From Paenibacillus pini JCM 16418 (GTDB lineage Bacteria; Bacillota; Bacilli; Paenibacillales; Paenibacillaceae): a DNA stretch of 64,000 bases. Below are positions 9,466 through 18,227 of the stretch, piece after piece. Under the pieces are notes generated by a model. That model had not been told where the DNA came from. It did no database searches and was given only the letters and a program-made list of their open reading frames with translations. Positions within the stretch are counted from its first letter, which is position 1; each line of letters opens with the position of its first letter. The stretch spans positions 1 to 64,000 of the forward strand of contig NZ_BAVZ01000016.1 of the NCBI RefSeq assembly GCF_000576305.1, in the 5' to 3' direction. A program made the position numbers and the translations under genes.

Positions 9466-11251
9466 GCGTCCAAAAAGAAAATTCCCCGCAGAGAAACTCT
9501 CATTTAATGTGCGAAGTATTCAAGTCATCATAACACTATCTTTTACACTTCTAACCATACTTATCGTACTGCTAGTTAGCATTATGTTATATAACAAATT
9601 CACGAGAACAGCCGAAGAGAATGCCTCCTTGAACATTCAGCAAATTATTCAGCAGGTAAACTACCATCTAGAGCTCTATGTCAAAGGTATGCAGGATATA
9701 TATGAAGTTGTGGAAGAACAGATCAACCAAACTGCAGATATCGACCGTCCAATCTTAAGAGAGCAGTTGAATACACTGCTGCAAACGCGTGAAGATCTCG
9801 TATCTGTTGGACTATTTACGCCAGAAGGTCAGCTCATTCTCGATATTCCGAATGTCGATATGCGGCGCAATACGCAACTGAGACAGCAGAGTTGGTATGA
9901 AACTGCTCTGGAGCAACCTAAGAAGCTTTCTTTTTCAGCACCTCATATTCAGAATCTCTACAAAGGTAAGTACACATGGGTCGTTTCTTTAAGTCGAATG
10001 ATTCAGTATAAAGATAGAGGAGAACTGAAGCAAGGAATCTTGCTTGTGGATGTTAATTTTAGAACGATTGATGAGCTTAGTCGCAAGGTCAGCCTAGGTA
10101 AAAAAGGATATGCCTATATTATTGATGATCTAGGTAACATCGTTTATCATCCACAACAGCAGCTCATATACGCAGGGCTTAAATATGAAAACTTGGAATC
10201 TGTATTAGAATACTCCTTTCGAAGTTATATGGATAATTCGACGGGAGAACCTCGGTTTATTACGGTGAGGACAGTCGAACCCATTGGTTGGAAAATCGTC
10301 GGGGTGGCCTACCTAGATGAAATTGTAACGACTAAGAAGGACTTAAATCAATTCATTTTCTGGTTCTTGGTGGTAGTCATCGCAGTGGTAGTCGTGTTAT
10401 CCATATTTGTATCTGCTAAAATTTCGCAACCGCTACGGCGATTGGAGCGTTCGGTAAAAATCGTCAGTGAGGGAGATTTCAGCACTCCGATTCATGTTGG
10501 TGGTGCCTATGAAGTAGAGCAGCTCTCGAAGCGTTTCAACTTCATGCTTCACCGAATACGGCAGTTGATGGATCAGATTATTCATGAGCAGGAGGCTAAG
10601 AGAAAGAGTGAGCTGGATGTATTACAGGCACAAATTAATCCTCATTTTCTGTACAATACGCTGAATTCAGTCATCCGACTTGCGGAGCGGGGCAAGAAAG
10701 AAGAAGTGACGACTACGATTACTTCGCTTTCGAAGTTTTTTCGCATCAGCTTAAGTAAAGGAAAAAATACGATTACGCTTGAAGAAGAGTTGGAGCATGT
10801 TAGGCATTATCTGATCATTCAAACCATTCGTTACAAGAATAAGTTTAAGTACACCATTGAATGTGAGGAAGAAGCGCTGAATTGTACAACCTTGAAGCTG
10901 ATTTTACAGCCGATTGTGGAGAATGCCATCTATCATGGATTGGAGCAAATGGTTGATGAAGGCTGGATACATATCAGAGCATTCATTCAGAATGAACGGC
11001 TCATCATTACGGTAGCCGATAATGGATTGGGCATGAGTACACAAGTCATGGAACAACTGCTCAGTGGCCATATTCGTCATACGGGTGGTTCAGGCGTAGG
11101 CGTAAAAAATGTGAATGAGCGGATCAGATTGCTTTATGGTAAAGCATACGGCTTGTCTTTTGAAAGCGAACAGGAAGTTGGAACGAAAGTTACGATAATC
11201 CTACCGGTTATTCCATTCAATATGGAGAATCAGGAAAGAGGGATGTCATGA
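9449..11251 (+). CDS. YesM-type sensor histidine kinase
   Basis: Membrane kinase of 600 residues. An N-terminal membrane helix (about 25-48) and a second (about 307-326) flank an extracellular Cache-like domain; a HAMP segment (SQPLRRLERSVKIVSEGDFS) leads to a LytS/YesM-type kinase core with the phosphoacceptor His399 in NPHFLYNTLNSV, followed by the ATPase boxes VENAIYHGLE and GLGMSTQ and a GVGVKNV block. It starts with TTG and overlaps the regulator by 17 bases, so translation is coupled. The next gene encodes a sugar-binding lipoprotein that could present the ligand to the Cache domain. Confidence 0.92.
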   Translation: MKIQDKRPKRKFPAEKLSFNVRSIQVIITLSFTLLTILIVLLVSIMLYNKFTRTAEENASLNIQQIIQQVNYHLELYVKGMQDIYEVVEEQINQTADIDRPILREQLNTLLQTREDLVSVGLFTPEGQLILDIPNVDMRRNTQLRQQSWYETALEQPKKLSFSAPHIQNLYKGKYTWVVSLSRMIQYKDRGELKQGILLVDVNFRTIDELSRKVSLGKKGYAYIIDDLGNIVYHPQQQLIYAGLKYENLESVLEYSFRSYMDNSTGEPRFITVRTVEPIGWKIVGVAYLDEIVTTKKDLNQFIFWFLVVVIAVVVVLSIFVSAKISQPLRRLERSVKIVSEGDFSTPIHVGGAYEVEQLSKRFNFMLHRIRQLMDQIIHEQEAKRKSELDVLQAQINPHFLYNTLNSVIRLAERGKKEEVTTTITSLSKFFRISLSKGKNTITLEEELEHVRHYLIIQTIRYKNKFKYTIECEEEALNCTTLKLILQPIVENAIYHGLEQMVDEGWIHIRAFIQNERLIITVADNGLGMSTQVMEQLLSGHIRHTGGSGVGVKNVNERIRLLYGKAYGLSFESEQEVGTKVTIILPVIPFNMENQERGMS

Positions 11252-12225
11252 GAAGGGTAAGCCTATTTAAATCCAGTTTGCTTATAGTATTGAGCACCGT
11301 ACTCGTATCATGCACAGGTTCAGGGGCTACGCTGCATGAATCAAGCACTATTCGAAGAGTGGATATGATTGTGAAGATGAATCATGGAGATTTTTGGAAG
11401 ACCGTTAAAATGGGGGCAGAAGTGGCAGCTAAAGAATATAATGTCGACCTCAAGTTCAAAGGCCCACAGAACGAGAACGATATCGAAGGACAAATCCAGT
11501 TGATGGATGAATCGATCAAGGGCAAGGCGGATGCTATTATTTTGTCTGCAAGTGACTATATGAAACTCGCGCAAGTAACAGACCGTGCGGCTTTTTACAA
11601 AATTCCTGTAATCTCCATGGACTCGGAGGTTGCATCCGCTCGTGTGAAGTCTTTTGTAGGTACAAATAATTACGAAGCAGGGCAAATGGCAGCCGAACGA
11701 CTGGTTATGCTTACAGGTGAGCAAGGACGCATCGGTGTAATGAATTTCGTTAAAGGATCTAAGAATGGCGATGAGCGTGAAGAAGGATTTATGGATTATA
11801 TTGCTCGTTATCCAGATGTAAGAGTCGTTTCTGTCGAGTACTGCGAATCGGATGAGCAAATTGCCCGTACGCTTACACGGAAGATGGTAGCTGAGCATCC
11901 AGAAATGAACGGCATCGTAGCACTAAATGAGGTCGCCTCCATTGGCACAGCGGAAGAAATTCAAAAGCTCGGGATCGGGGGGCGTGTCAAGGTTATCGCA
12001 TTTGATAGTCCAGATAAGGTAATGGAGCTATTGCAAGAAGGGATTGTGCAGGCCACAGTGATCCAGAATCCGTTTAACAACGGATATTTGGCAGTTCAGC
12101 AGGCAGTCAAGGCGATAGAAGGCGATGACATCCAAGAACGTGTAGATACTCATACGAAAATGATTGATTTGGACAATATGCTTTGGCCGGAAAATCAGAA
12201 GCTTCTGTTTCCGTTTGTAAGATAA
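11248..12225 (+). CDS. Sugar-binding lipoprotein, probable accessory sensor
   Basis: Lipoprotein of 325 residues with signal peptide and lipobox (LVSC, Cys at about 22) and a type I periplasmic-binding fold of the RbsB/MglB class (IILSASDY, ISMDSEVAS, FVGTNNYEAGQMAAERL, IAFDSPDKVMELL). The ATG overlaps the kinase stop by four bases. It is separated from mglB by about 130 bases and encoded with the kinase rather than with the permease, so I infer a sensing role. The XylFII-LytS system of Clostridium beijerinckii is a known precedent for a binding protein feeding a LytS-type kinase. It could instead be a second transport receptor. Confidence 0.82.
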   Translation: MRRVSLFKSSLLIVLSTVLVSCTGSGATLHESSTIRRVDMIVKMNHGDFWKTVKMGAEVAAKEYNVDLKFKGPQNENDIEGQIQLMDESIKGKADAIILSASDYMKLAQVTDRAAFYKIPVISMDSEVASARVKSFVGTNNYEAGQMAAERLVMLTGEQGRIGVMNFVKGSKNGDEREEGFMDYIARYPDVRVVSVEYCESDEQIARTLTRKMVAEHPEMNGIVALNEVASIGTAEEIQKLGIGGRVKVIAFDSPDKVMELLQEGIVQATVIQNPFNNGYLAVQQAVKAIEGDDIQERVDTHTKMIDLDNMLWPENQKLLFPFVR

Positions 12226-12358
12226 TGATAATAAGCCAGTAGAATTTTGCTAGAACACATGAGAATTTTATATTCGAATCACATGATACATCCCGCATAA
12301 TGAGAGCGTATCCAAGTGATGCGTTGACAAGAGAAGAAAATGAGGAGGTCTATGTTCG

Positions 12359-13411
12359 ATGAAAAAAATTACTTCTGTTTTACTTGCTGGTGCTCTGCTC
12401 GGTTCGGTGCTGGCTGGATGTGGAGATTCTAGTGACACTAAAGATACAGGTGCAGCAGGAGGAAGCTCAGATCGTGGTAAAGAGCCTTCCATCGGTGTTG
12501 CCATTTACAAATTTGACGATACCTTTATGACAGGTGTCCGCAATTCCATTAAGTCCAATGCAGAGGGTAAGGCACAAGTAGATATTGTAGATAGCCAGAA
12601 CTCACAACCTACACAGAATGATAAAGTGGATATGTTTATTACAAAGAAAACAAACGCACTCTTAATAAATCCAGTCGACCGCACAGCTGCAGGTGTCATT
12701 ATTGATAAGGCTCAAAAAGCGGATATTCCAGTTGTATTCTTAAATCGTGAACCTCTTCCTGAAGATATGAAGAAATGGGATAAAGTGTACTATGTTGGTG
12801 CTAAAGCCGAAGAATCCGGTACCATGTCCGGTGAAATCATAGCTGATTATTGGAAAGCTCATCCTGAAGCAGATAAGAATAAAGATGGCGTACTTCAGTA
12901 CGTGATGCTGAAAGGCGAACCAGGTCACCAAGATGCAGAGCTTCGAACAAAATACTCCATAGAAGCGATAGAAAAAGCAGGCGTTAAAGTAGAAAAAGTC
13001 GCTGAAGATACAGCGATGTGGGATCGTGTAAAAGGTCAAGAGAAAATGGCCGCTTTCTTGGGTTCTAATGGCGATAAAATTGAAGCTGTTCTAGCTAATA
13101 ATGACGATATGGCGCTTGGTGCTATTGAAGCGTTAAAAGCAGCAGGCTACTTCAAAGGTGACAAGATGATGCCAGTTGTAGGCGTTGATGCTACTGCTCC
13201 AGCTCTTCAGGCACTTGAAGATGGAACTTTGCTAGGAACCGTTCTGAACGATGCAAACAATCAGGGTAAAGCAGCAGTTACACTTGCAACACTACTTGCT
13301 ACAAAAGAAGTTCCAACTAAAGATAATGTAGGCTTCGATATCACTGACAATCAATATGTATGGATATCTTATAAGAAGATTACGAAAGAAAACATGAGCG
13401 ACGCGAAATAA
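12359..13411 (+). CDS. mglB: Galactose/methyl-galactoside-binding lipoprotein MglB
   Basis: Substrate receptor of an ABC sugar importer, 350 residues, with signal peptide and lipobox (LAGC, Cys at about 21). It follows E. coli MglB closely: IGVAIYKFDDTFM, LINPVDRTAAG, PVVFLNREP, YYVGAKAEESG, the calcium-loop region DKNKDGVLQY, MLKGEPGHQDAE, DTAMWD, ANNDDMALGAIEAL and GTVLNDANNQGKA. The ribosome site GAGGAGGTC precedes the ATG. A hairpin without a T-run follows, which would allow higher expression of the receptor than of the membrane components. Confidence 0.92.
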   Translation: MKKITSVLLAGALLGSVLAGCGDSSDTKDTGAAGGSSDRGKEPSIGVAIYKFDDTFMTGVRNSIKSNAEGKAQVDIVDSQNSQPTQNDKVDMFITKKTNALLINPVDRTAAGVIIDKAQKADIPVVFLNREPLPEDMKKWDKVYYVGAKAEESGTMSGEIIADYWKAHPEADKNKDGVLQYVMLKGEPGHQDAELRTKYSIEAIEKAGVKVEKVAEDTAMWDRVKGQEKMAAFLGSNGDKIEAVLANNDDMALGAIEALKAAGYFKGDKMMPVVGVDATAPALQALEDGTLLGTVLNDANNQGKAAVTLATLLATKEVPTKDNVGFDITDNQYVWISYKKITKENMSDAK

Positions 13412-13446
13412 TTTAATATCGGATGTATACATCAATAATCCAATCG

Positions 13447-13474
13447 GGAGGCGATGGAATAGCTGTTCGCCTCC
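13447..13474 (+). promoter_or_regulatory. Intercistronic hairpin between mglB and mglA
   Basis: GGAGGCGA and TCGCCTCC form a perfect 8-bp GC-rich stem with a 12-base loop and no T-run. Such hairpins between receptor and ATPase genes usually protect the upstream message or attenuate read-through; that role is inferred. Confidence 0.6.
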
Positions 13475-13506
13475 GCCGAGAGGAGGAGAGTAGGGAGCGG
13501 TAATCC

Positions 13507-15020
13507 ATGGCTCAGAACGAATTTTTACTGGAGATGAAAGGGATCAGCAAAGAGTTTCCCGGTGTGAAAGCGCTCGACGGTGTTACATTGCAGGTAAGGC
13601 CAGGTACGGTTCATGCACTGATGGGCGAAAATGGAGCTGGAAAGTCGACGCTTATGAAATGTTTATATGGAATTTACGCGCCAGATGCTGGCGAAATTAT
13701 ATTGGATGGGGTTCATGCAAACATCCACAACTCCAAGGATGCCCTCAATCTAGGCATTTCAATGATTCATCAAGAATTACATCCGGTGCCTTTTCGCAAT
13801 GTTATGGAGAACATTTGGTTAGGTCGTTTTCCAACGAAGGGAATAGGGCCACTACAGTTATTTGTGGATCATCAAAAATGTATAAGGACACAGAGGAGCT
13901 ATTCCGAGAATTAGATATAGATCTTAAACCGAATACCATTGTCGGCAAGTTATCCGTATCCAAGATTCAGTCCATCGAAATTGCAAAAGCAGTTTCATTT
14001 CATTCGCGGGTGATTGTTATGGACGAACCTACGTCCTCATTAACTAAGGTTGAAGTGGAGCATTTATTCCGTATCATCCGAGATTTGAAGAAACGCGGAG
14101 TTGCGATTATTTACATTTCACACAAAATGGAAGAGATCTTGCAAATATCAGATGAGGTTACCATTATGCGTGACGGCCTGAAAATTGGTACTTGGCCAGC
14201 TTCTGAGCTAACGACCGACACTATGATTTCGAAAATGGTAGGACGTGATTTAACTCATCGTTTTCCGGTAAAAGAGAATGTTCCTGGTGATGTCATTCTT
14301 AAAGTGAGTGAGCTTACCTCGCCCATATCGAAGTCATTTAAGGATATTTCCTTTGAACTCCGGAAGGGTGAAATCTTAGGTATTGGTGGACTTGTTGGGG
14401 CCCAGCGAACCGAGCTGATTGAAGCACTCTTCGGTCTACGCGACATTTCATCAGGGAGTATTGCACTGAATGGGAAGAAAGTGAAAATTAAATCAGCGGA
14501 AGATGCTAAAAAGCTCGGTATGGCACTTCTTACGGAGGAACGACGTGTCACGGGGATTTTCTCTGTACTTGCTGTACATGAGAATGCATCGATTGCGAAC
14601 TTAGGTCGATATCGTAAGGGATTCTTCCTATTAGATGGTAAACGTAAGAAGCGGGAAGCTGATATTATGGTCGATAAATTACGAACAAAGACACCGTCCA
14701 CAAAGACGTTAATTATGAATTTGTCCGGTGGTAATCAGCAGAAAGTACTTCTTGCTAGATGGCTGCTAACAGAGCCGGATATTCTGTTATTAGACGAACC
14801 GACGCGCGGGATTGATGTTGGGGCGAAATTCGAAATTTATACCATTATTAAGGACTTAGCAAAACAGGGCAAAAGCATCATTATGATCTCATCCGAAATG
14901 CCTGAATTGCTTGGGATGTCTGACCGGATTATGGTGATGTCCGAAGGCCGTCTAACCGGAATTTTGGAAGGCGATGCCGCCACAGAAGAAGAAATTATGA
15001 GGCTGGCCGCTCAGCATTAA
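13507..15020 (+). CDS. mglA: Galactose ABC importer ATPase MglA (frame broken by one missing base)
   Basis: Tandem-ATPase subunit of the sugar importer. The first domain has Walker A GENGAGKSTL and, after the break, a signature-like LSVSKIQSIEIAKAV and Walker B VIVMDEPTSSL. The second domain has LSGGNQQKVLLARWLL and LLLDEPTRGIDVGAK. The frame changes by -1 in the A-run at 13874-13878. One extra A there restores QK-MYKDTEELF and a 504-codon gene of normal length. The cause is probably a sequencing deletion, since both halves are well conserved and nine genes in this window show the same defect. If real, importer function would be lost. Confidence 0.88.
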
Positions 15021-15046
15021 GGACATCGAAGAGGGAGGGAACGTTC

Positions 15047-16072
15047 ATGTTGGACGTCAAAAAGTTTGATAGCAAACGCATACAAGGGTTTACCTCGCAA
15101 TATGCCATATATATCGTACTCGTTCTACTTGTTATCGGCATTACCATTTATAATCCGGCGTTCTTATCGGTTAACTCTTTACGTGATATTCTTATTCAAT
15201 CCTCAACGCGTGCAATTATTGCACTCGGTGTAGCTTTTATCCTAATTACCGCAGGTACAGACTTATCGGCAGGACGGATTGTAGGTTTAACAGCCGTCAT
15301 TTCCGCTTCGATGTTACAAAATGAAAACTATGCCGCTAGATTCTTTCCCGATCTACCGCATATGAAGCTTTTTATTCCCATCATATTAGCGATTCTGGTT
15401 GGGATGATCTGTGGTCTAGTGAATGGATTTGTCGTATCTAAACTAAATGTTCCGCCCTTTATTGCTACGCTAGGCACGATGGTCGCCGTGTATGGGGTTA
15501 ACTCATTATATTTTGATATGGAGCCGAATAATTCACAGCCGATCGGTGGACTGCGAAATGATTTTACGGATATAGGCTCAGGCTCTATCGGCAGTGGACA
15601 ATTTTCCATTCCTTATATCGTATTAATTGCTATCTTTGTTGCCTTCATCGTATGGGTAGTCTTTAATAAAACGAAGCTTGGTAAGAATATGTATGCGATT
15701 GGCGGTAATATTCAAGCTGCACGAGTATCCGGTATTAACGTAGCCAAATATCTCATATATATCTATGCTATTGCAGGAGCCTTGTATGGTCTAGCAGGGG
15801 TTTTGGAAGCTTCTAGAACAGGTGGAGCTACCAACAACTACGGTAATATGTATGAGCTGGATGCGATAGCTGCTTGTGTCGTCGGTGGTGTGTCTACAAC
15901 GGGTGGAATTGGGACCGTGCCAGGTGTAATGGTCGGTGTACTTATCTTCACGATTATTAATTATGGACTTACATTTATTGGTATCAGCCCGTACTGGCAG
16001 CTTATTATTAAGGGATTAATTATTGTCGCAGCTGTAGCTTTCGATATGCGTAAATATGCTAATAAAAAATAG
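15047..16072 (+). CDS. mglC: Galactose ABC importer permease MglC
   Basis: Membrane subunit of 341 residues with eight or more hydrophobic segments and the BPD_transp_2 family blocks (ALGVAFILITAGTDLSAGRIVGL in part, LNVPPFIATLGTM, GGNIQAARVSGINV, ACVVGGVSTTGGIGTVPG). The length matches MglC. It follows mglA after 26 bases with GAGGGAGG as ribosome site and is the last gene of the mglBAC unit. Confidence 0.93.
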   Translation: MLDVKKFDSKRIQGFTSQYAIYIVLVLLVIGITIYNPAFLSVNSLRDILIQSSTRAIIALGVAFILITAGTDLSAGRIVGLTAVISASMLQNENYAARFFPDLPHMKLFIPIILAILVGMICGLVNGFVVSKLNVPPFIATLGTMVAVYGVNSLYFDMEPNNSQPIGGLRNDFTDIGSGSIGSGQFSIPYIVLIAIFVAFIVWVVFNKTKLGKNMYAIGGNIQAARVSGINVAKYLIYIYAIAGALYGLAGVLEASRTGGATNNYGNMYELDAIAACVVGGVSTTGGIGTVPGVMVGVLIFTIINYGLTFIGISPYWQLIIKGLIIVAAVAFDMRKYANKK

Positions 16073-16090
16073 ACCAGGGCAAAAATTCTT

Positions 16091-16188
16091 CTTCAAATGT
16101 TCTTATGAGAAAAGATGGGCCACCAAGGCTGCAGCATCATTTGCTGTGGTCATTTTGGCGTTCATAAGCGCAAATGAAGTTTTTTAAC
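16091..16188 (+). terminator. Possible terminator region after mglC
   Basis: A long imperfect inverted repeat is present; CTTATGA pairs with TCATAAG, with partly complementary flanks. It ends in TTTTTT. The stem is irregular, so the call is tentative. Confidence 0.4.
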
Positions 16189-16237
16189 AGGATCAGAGGA
16201 ATGGATATTACTAATTATTTTACCATTATTTTATAAG

Positions 16238-16265
16238 TTTACAGTTTGTATAAACATGCTACAAT
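16238..16265 (+). promoter_or_regulatory. Promoter of the CAP-domain gene
   Basis: TTTACA, a 16-base spacer and TACAAT lie about 75 bases before the start codon. Confidence 0.55.
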
Positions 16266-16340
16266 GTGTTTGAGAGAAATGACAACTTTGTAACCGGATC
16301 GTAATAATTACCCGGTAAACATCATGAAGGAGATGTATGA

Positions 16341-17099
16341 ATGAAGAACAACAAATGGATGAAAATGGTGGCTAGCGGAGCTTTTGCAGCTGTACTAGGT
16401 GTAAGTCTGCTAGGAACAAGTTCAGCATCTGCTGCAGCATGTGCTCCTACCCCGATCGATACGAAGAGTGCACAAGTGTACTTGCAACAATTTCTTAAGA
16501 ATAATGACAATCTAAACTCACTAATACAAAAATACGAAAATTTAATTAAATTGAGCCTGAAAAAGCCAGAAGCATCAACACCAGGTACAGTCGTACCAGA
16601 TAAAAAGCCAGAAACATCAACACCAGGTACAGTCGTACCAGATAAGAAGCCAGAAACATCAACACCGGGTACAGTCGTACCAGACAAGAAGCCAGAGCCA
16701 ACGCCGGAGCAACCAAGCACATCTGACAAATCAAGTTTTGCAGCTCAGGTAATTACCCTGGTAAATCAGGAGCGCAGCAAAGCTGGACTGAATGCACTCT
16801 CTGAAAATACTAAGCTTTCTGCAATGGCATTGGATAAAGCTAAAGACATGTATAATAATAACTACTTCGATCATAATTCACCAACATACGGATCACCTTT
16901 TGACATGATGAAGACATATGGTATCTCATACAGCTATGCTGGTGAGAATATTGCGAAAGGTCAAAAGACACCTGCTGATGTTATGAATGCATGGATGAAT
17001 AGTGAAGGCCATAAAGCCAATATCTTGAGTAAGAACTTTACTACGATTGGTGTAGCTTATTACAATGGATGCTGGGTTCAAGAATTTACAGCGAACTAA
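16341..17099 (+). CDS. Secreted CAP-domain (SCP/PR1-like) protein
   Basis: Protein of 252 residues with a signal peptide (cleavage near SASAAA, about residue 31), a short helical segment, a proline-rich linker built of three identical-length 14-residue repeats (KKPETSTPGTVVPD type), and a C-terminal CAP domain of about 120 residues. CAP hallmarks are visible: VNQERSKAGL, KAKDMYNNNYFDHNSP, YAGENIAKGQ, MNSEGHKANIL and the final IGVAYYNGCWVQEF. It resembles B. subtilis YkwD. The role in Bacillales is not established. Promoter and terminator flank it, so it is a single-gene unit. Confidence 0.9.
   Translation: MKNNKWMKMVASGAFAAVLGVSLLGTSSASAAACAPTPIDTKSAQVYLQQFLKNNDNLNSLIQKYENLIKLSLKKPEASTPGTVVPDKKPETSTPGTVVPDKKPETSTPGTVVPDKKPEPTPEQPSTSDKSSFAAQVITLVNQERSKAGLNALSENTKLSAMALDKAKDMYNNNYFDHNSPTYGSPFDMMKTYGISYSYAGENIAKGQKTPADVMNAWMNSEGHKANILSKNFTTIGVAYYNGCWVQEFTAN
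16560..16685 (+). repeat. Three in-frame 42-bp tandem repeats in the CAP-protein linker
   Basis: Three adjacent 42-base units differ at only a few positions and encode the 14-residue linker repeat; a partial fourth unit (KKPEP) follows. Confidence 0.95.
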
Positions 17100-17110
17100 T
17101 ACAATTAATA

Positions 17111-17151
17111 ACCGGAAGTTTTCTCTGAAAAGAGAGACTTTCGGTTTTTTT
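17111..17151 (+). terminator. Rho-independent terminator after the CAP gene
   Basis: ACCGGAAGTTTTCTCT pairs, with small mismatches, with AGAGAGACTTTCGGT across a GAAA loop; seven T residues follow. Confidence 0.85.
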
Positions 17152-17276
17152 GTGCGTAACAGGTAAGTTTACAGTCAATTCGTCGTCCAAGGGATATTGG
17201 TATCATTTGCAAATTCAGGAGAGAAGTCTTATGTTTATGTACATATGAACTGACTGATCATCATGGAGGGATCGTT

Positions 17277-18182
17277 TTGAATTCTTCGAATTGGATTTGG
17301 CGCAGTGTGAGTATCATCTCCGCTGCTGCAACACTATTGCTGATTGCCGGTTTTGTGTACGCTATTCAAGATGTTAATTATCCTCAAAGGGCCCAAGGTG
17401 CAGGAGATCTTGCAGAATCTGTTAAGCCGCCTAAGGGCACTTCAAATGATGCAATACAGGATAAAAAAGAGCTTAAGGTCGCAGCCCTCGGAGATTCGCT
17501 TGCCAAAGGGACTGGGGATAGTACGGGAAGCGGATTTGTACGCAGAAGTGTGCAAGAGTACTCTAAAGACACGGGTAAGAAGGTAACCTTGCTTAACAAT
17601 TTAGGGATTAATGGACTTACAACTACTGCATTACTTCCTAAACTTGAAGAACAAGGTACCCAGTATGTGCTCGCAAAAGCGGATGTGATTTTATTATCTA
17701 TTGGTGGAAACGATTTATTTAGGGGTGCAGATTTATTTACGAGCGTTAAGAATACTTCACCAAATGAGTCTTCATCTTCAGCTGTGAAAAAAGATTCTGA
17801 AGTAAGTAAGACAAGCACACAGGCCAAAGTCCAGGAAATTAAGCCTGAAGATATACTGAAGGCACTGCCACAGGCTTCGCTCAAGCTTCAGAAAATTCTC
17901 GTTAAACTGAGGGAGATTAATCCAAATGCAGTAATCATCTATGTGGGTCTTTATAACCCATTTGGCGATCTTGAGCAATTAAAGATACCGGGAAATGAAG
18001 CTGTGACTACATGGAATAATGCTGCGTTATCCTTGATTAACAAAAATGGCAACATGATGCTTGTTCCGACATTTGATTTGTTTCAGCAGAATTTGAATAA
18101 ATATTTGTCATCGGACCATTTTCATCCCAATGGGGATGGTTATCAGCAGATTGCCGAGCGGATTGTACAAAGTATTCGTTAG
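17277..18182 (+). CDS. SGNH/GDSL-type hydrolase (YpmR-like)
   Basis: Predicted membrane-anchored or secreted esterase/lipase of 301 residues, with an N-terminal hydrophobic segment (about 8-28) and then a SGNH domain. Block I ALGDSLAKGTGD carries the nucleophile Ser, block III GGNDLF the oxyanion Asn, and block V SSDHFHPNGDGY the catalytic Asp-His pair. A Ser/Glu/Lys-rich insertion lies around residues 160-185. It starts with TTG preceded by GGAGGGA. The natural substrate is unknown; an extracellular location is inferred from the leader. Confidence 0.87.
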   Translation: MNSSNWIWRSVSIISAAATLLLIAGFVYAIQDVNYPQRAQGAGDLAESVKPPKGTSNDAIQDKKELKVAALGDSLAKGTGDSTGSGFVRRSVQEYSKDTGKKVTLLNNLGINGLTTTALLPKLEEQGTQYVLAKADVILLSIGGNDLFRGADLFTSVKNTSPNESSSSAVKKDSEVSKTSTQAKVQEIKPEDILKALPQASLKLQKILVKLREINPNAVIIYVGLYNPFGDLEQLKIPGNEAVTTWNNAALSLINKNGNMMLVPTFDLFQQNLNKYLSSDHFHPNGDGYQQIAERIVQSIR

Positions 18183-18227
18183 TATACCGCTGATCAACAG
18201 GGAAATCGGTTGCAAAGGAGCATGGAT

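Noticed and set aside
13873..13880. Programmed -1 frameshift in mglA
   Set aside because: The A-run could allow slipping, but there is no canonical slippery heptamer in the correct phase, MglA needs no such control, and the same type of break occurs in eight other genes.
15328..15609. Long antisense open frames opposite mglC and many other genes
   Set aside because: They lack ribosome sites and family similarity and follow from the codon pattern of the sense gene.
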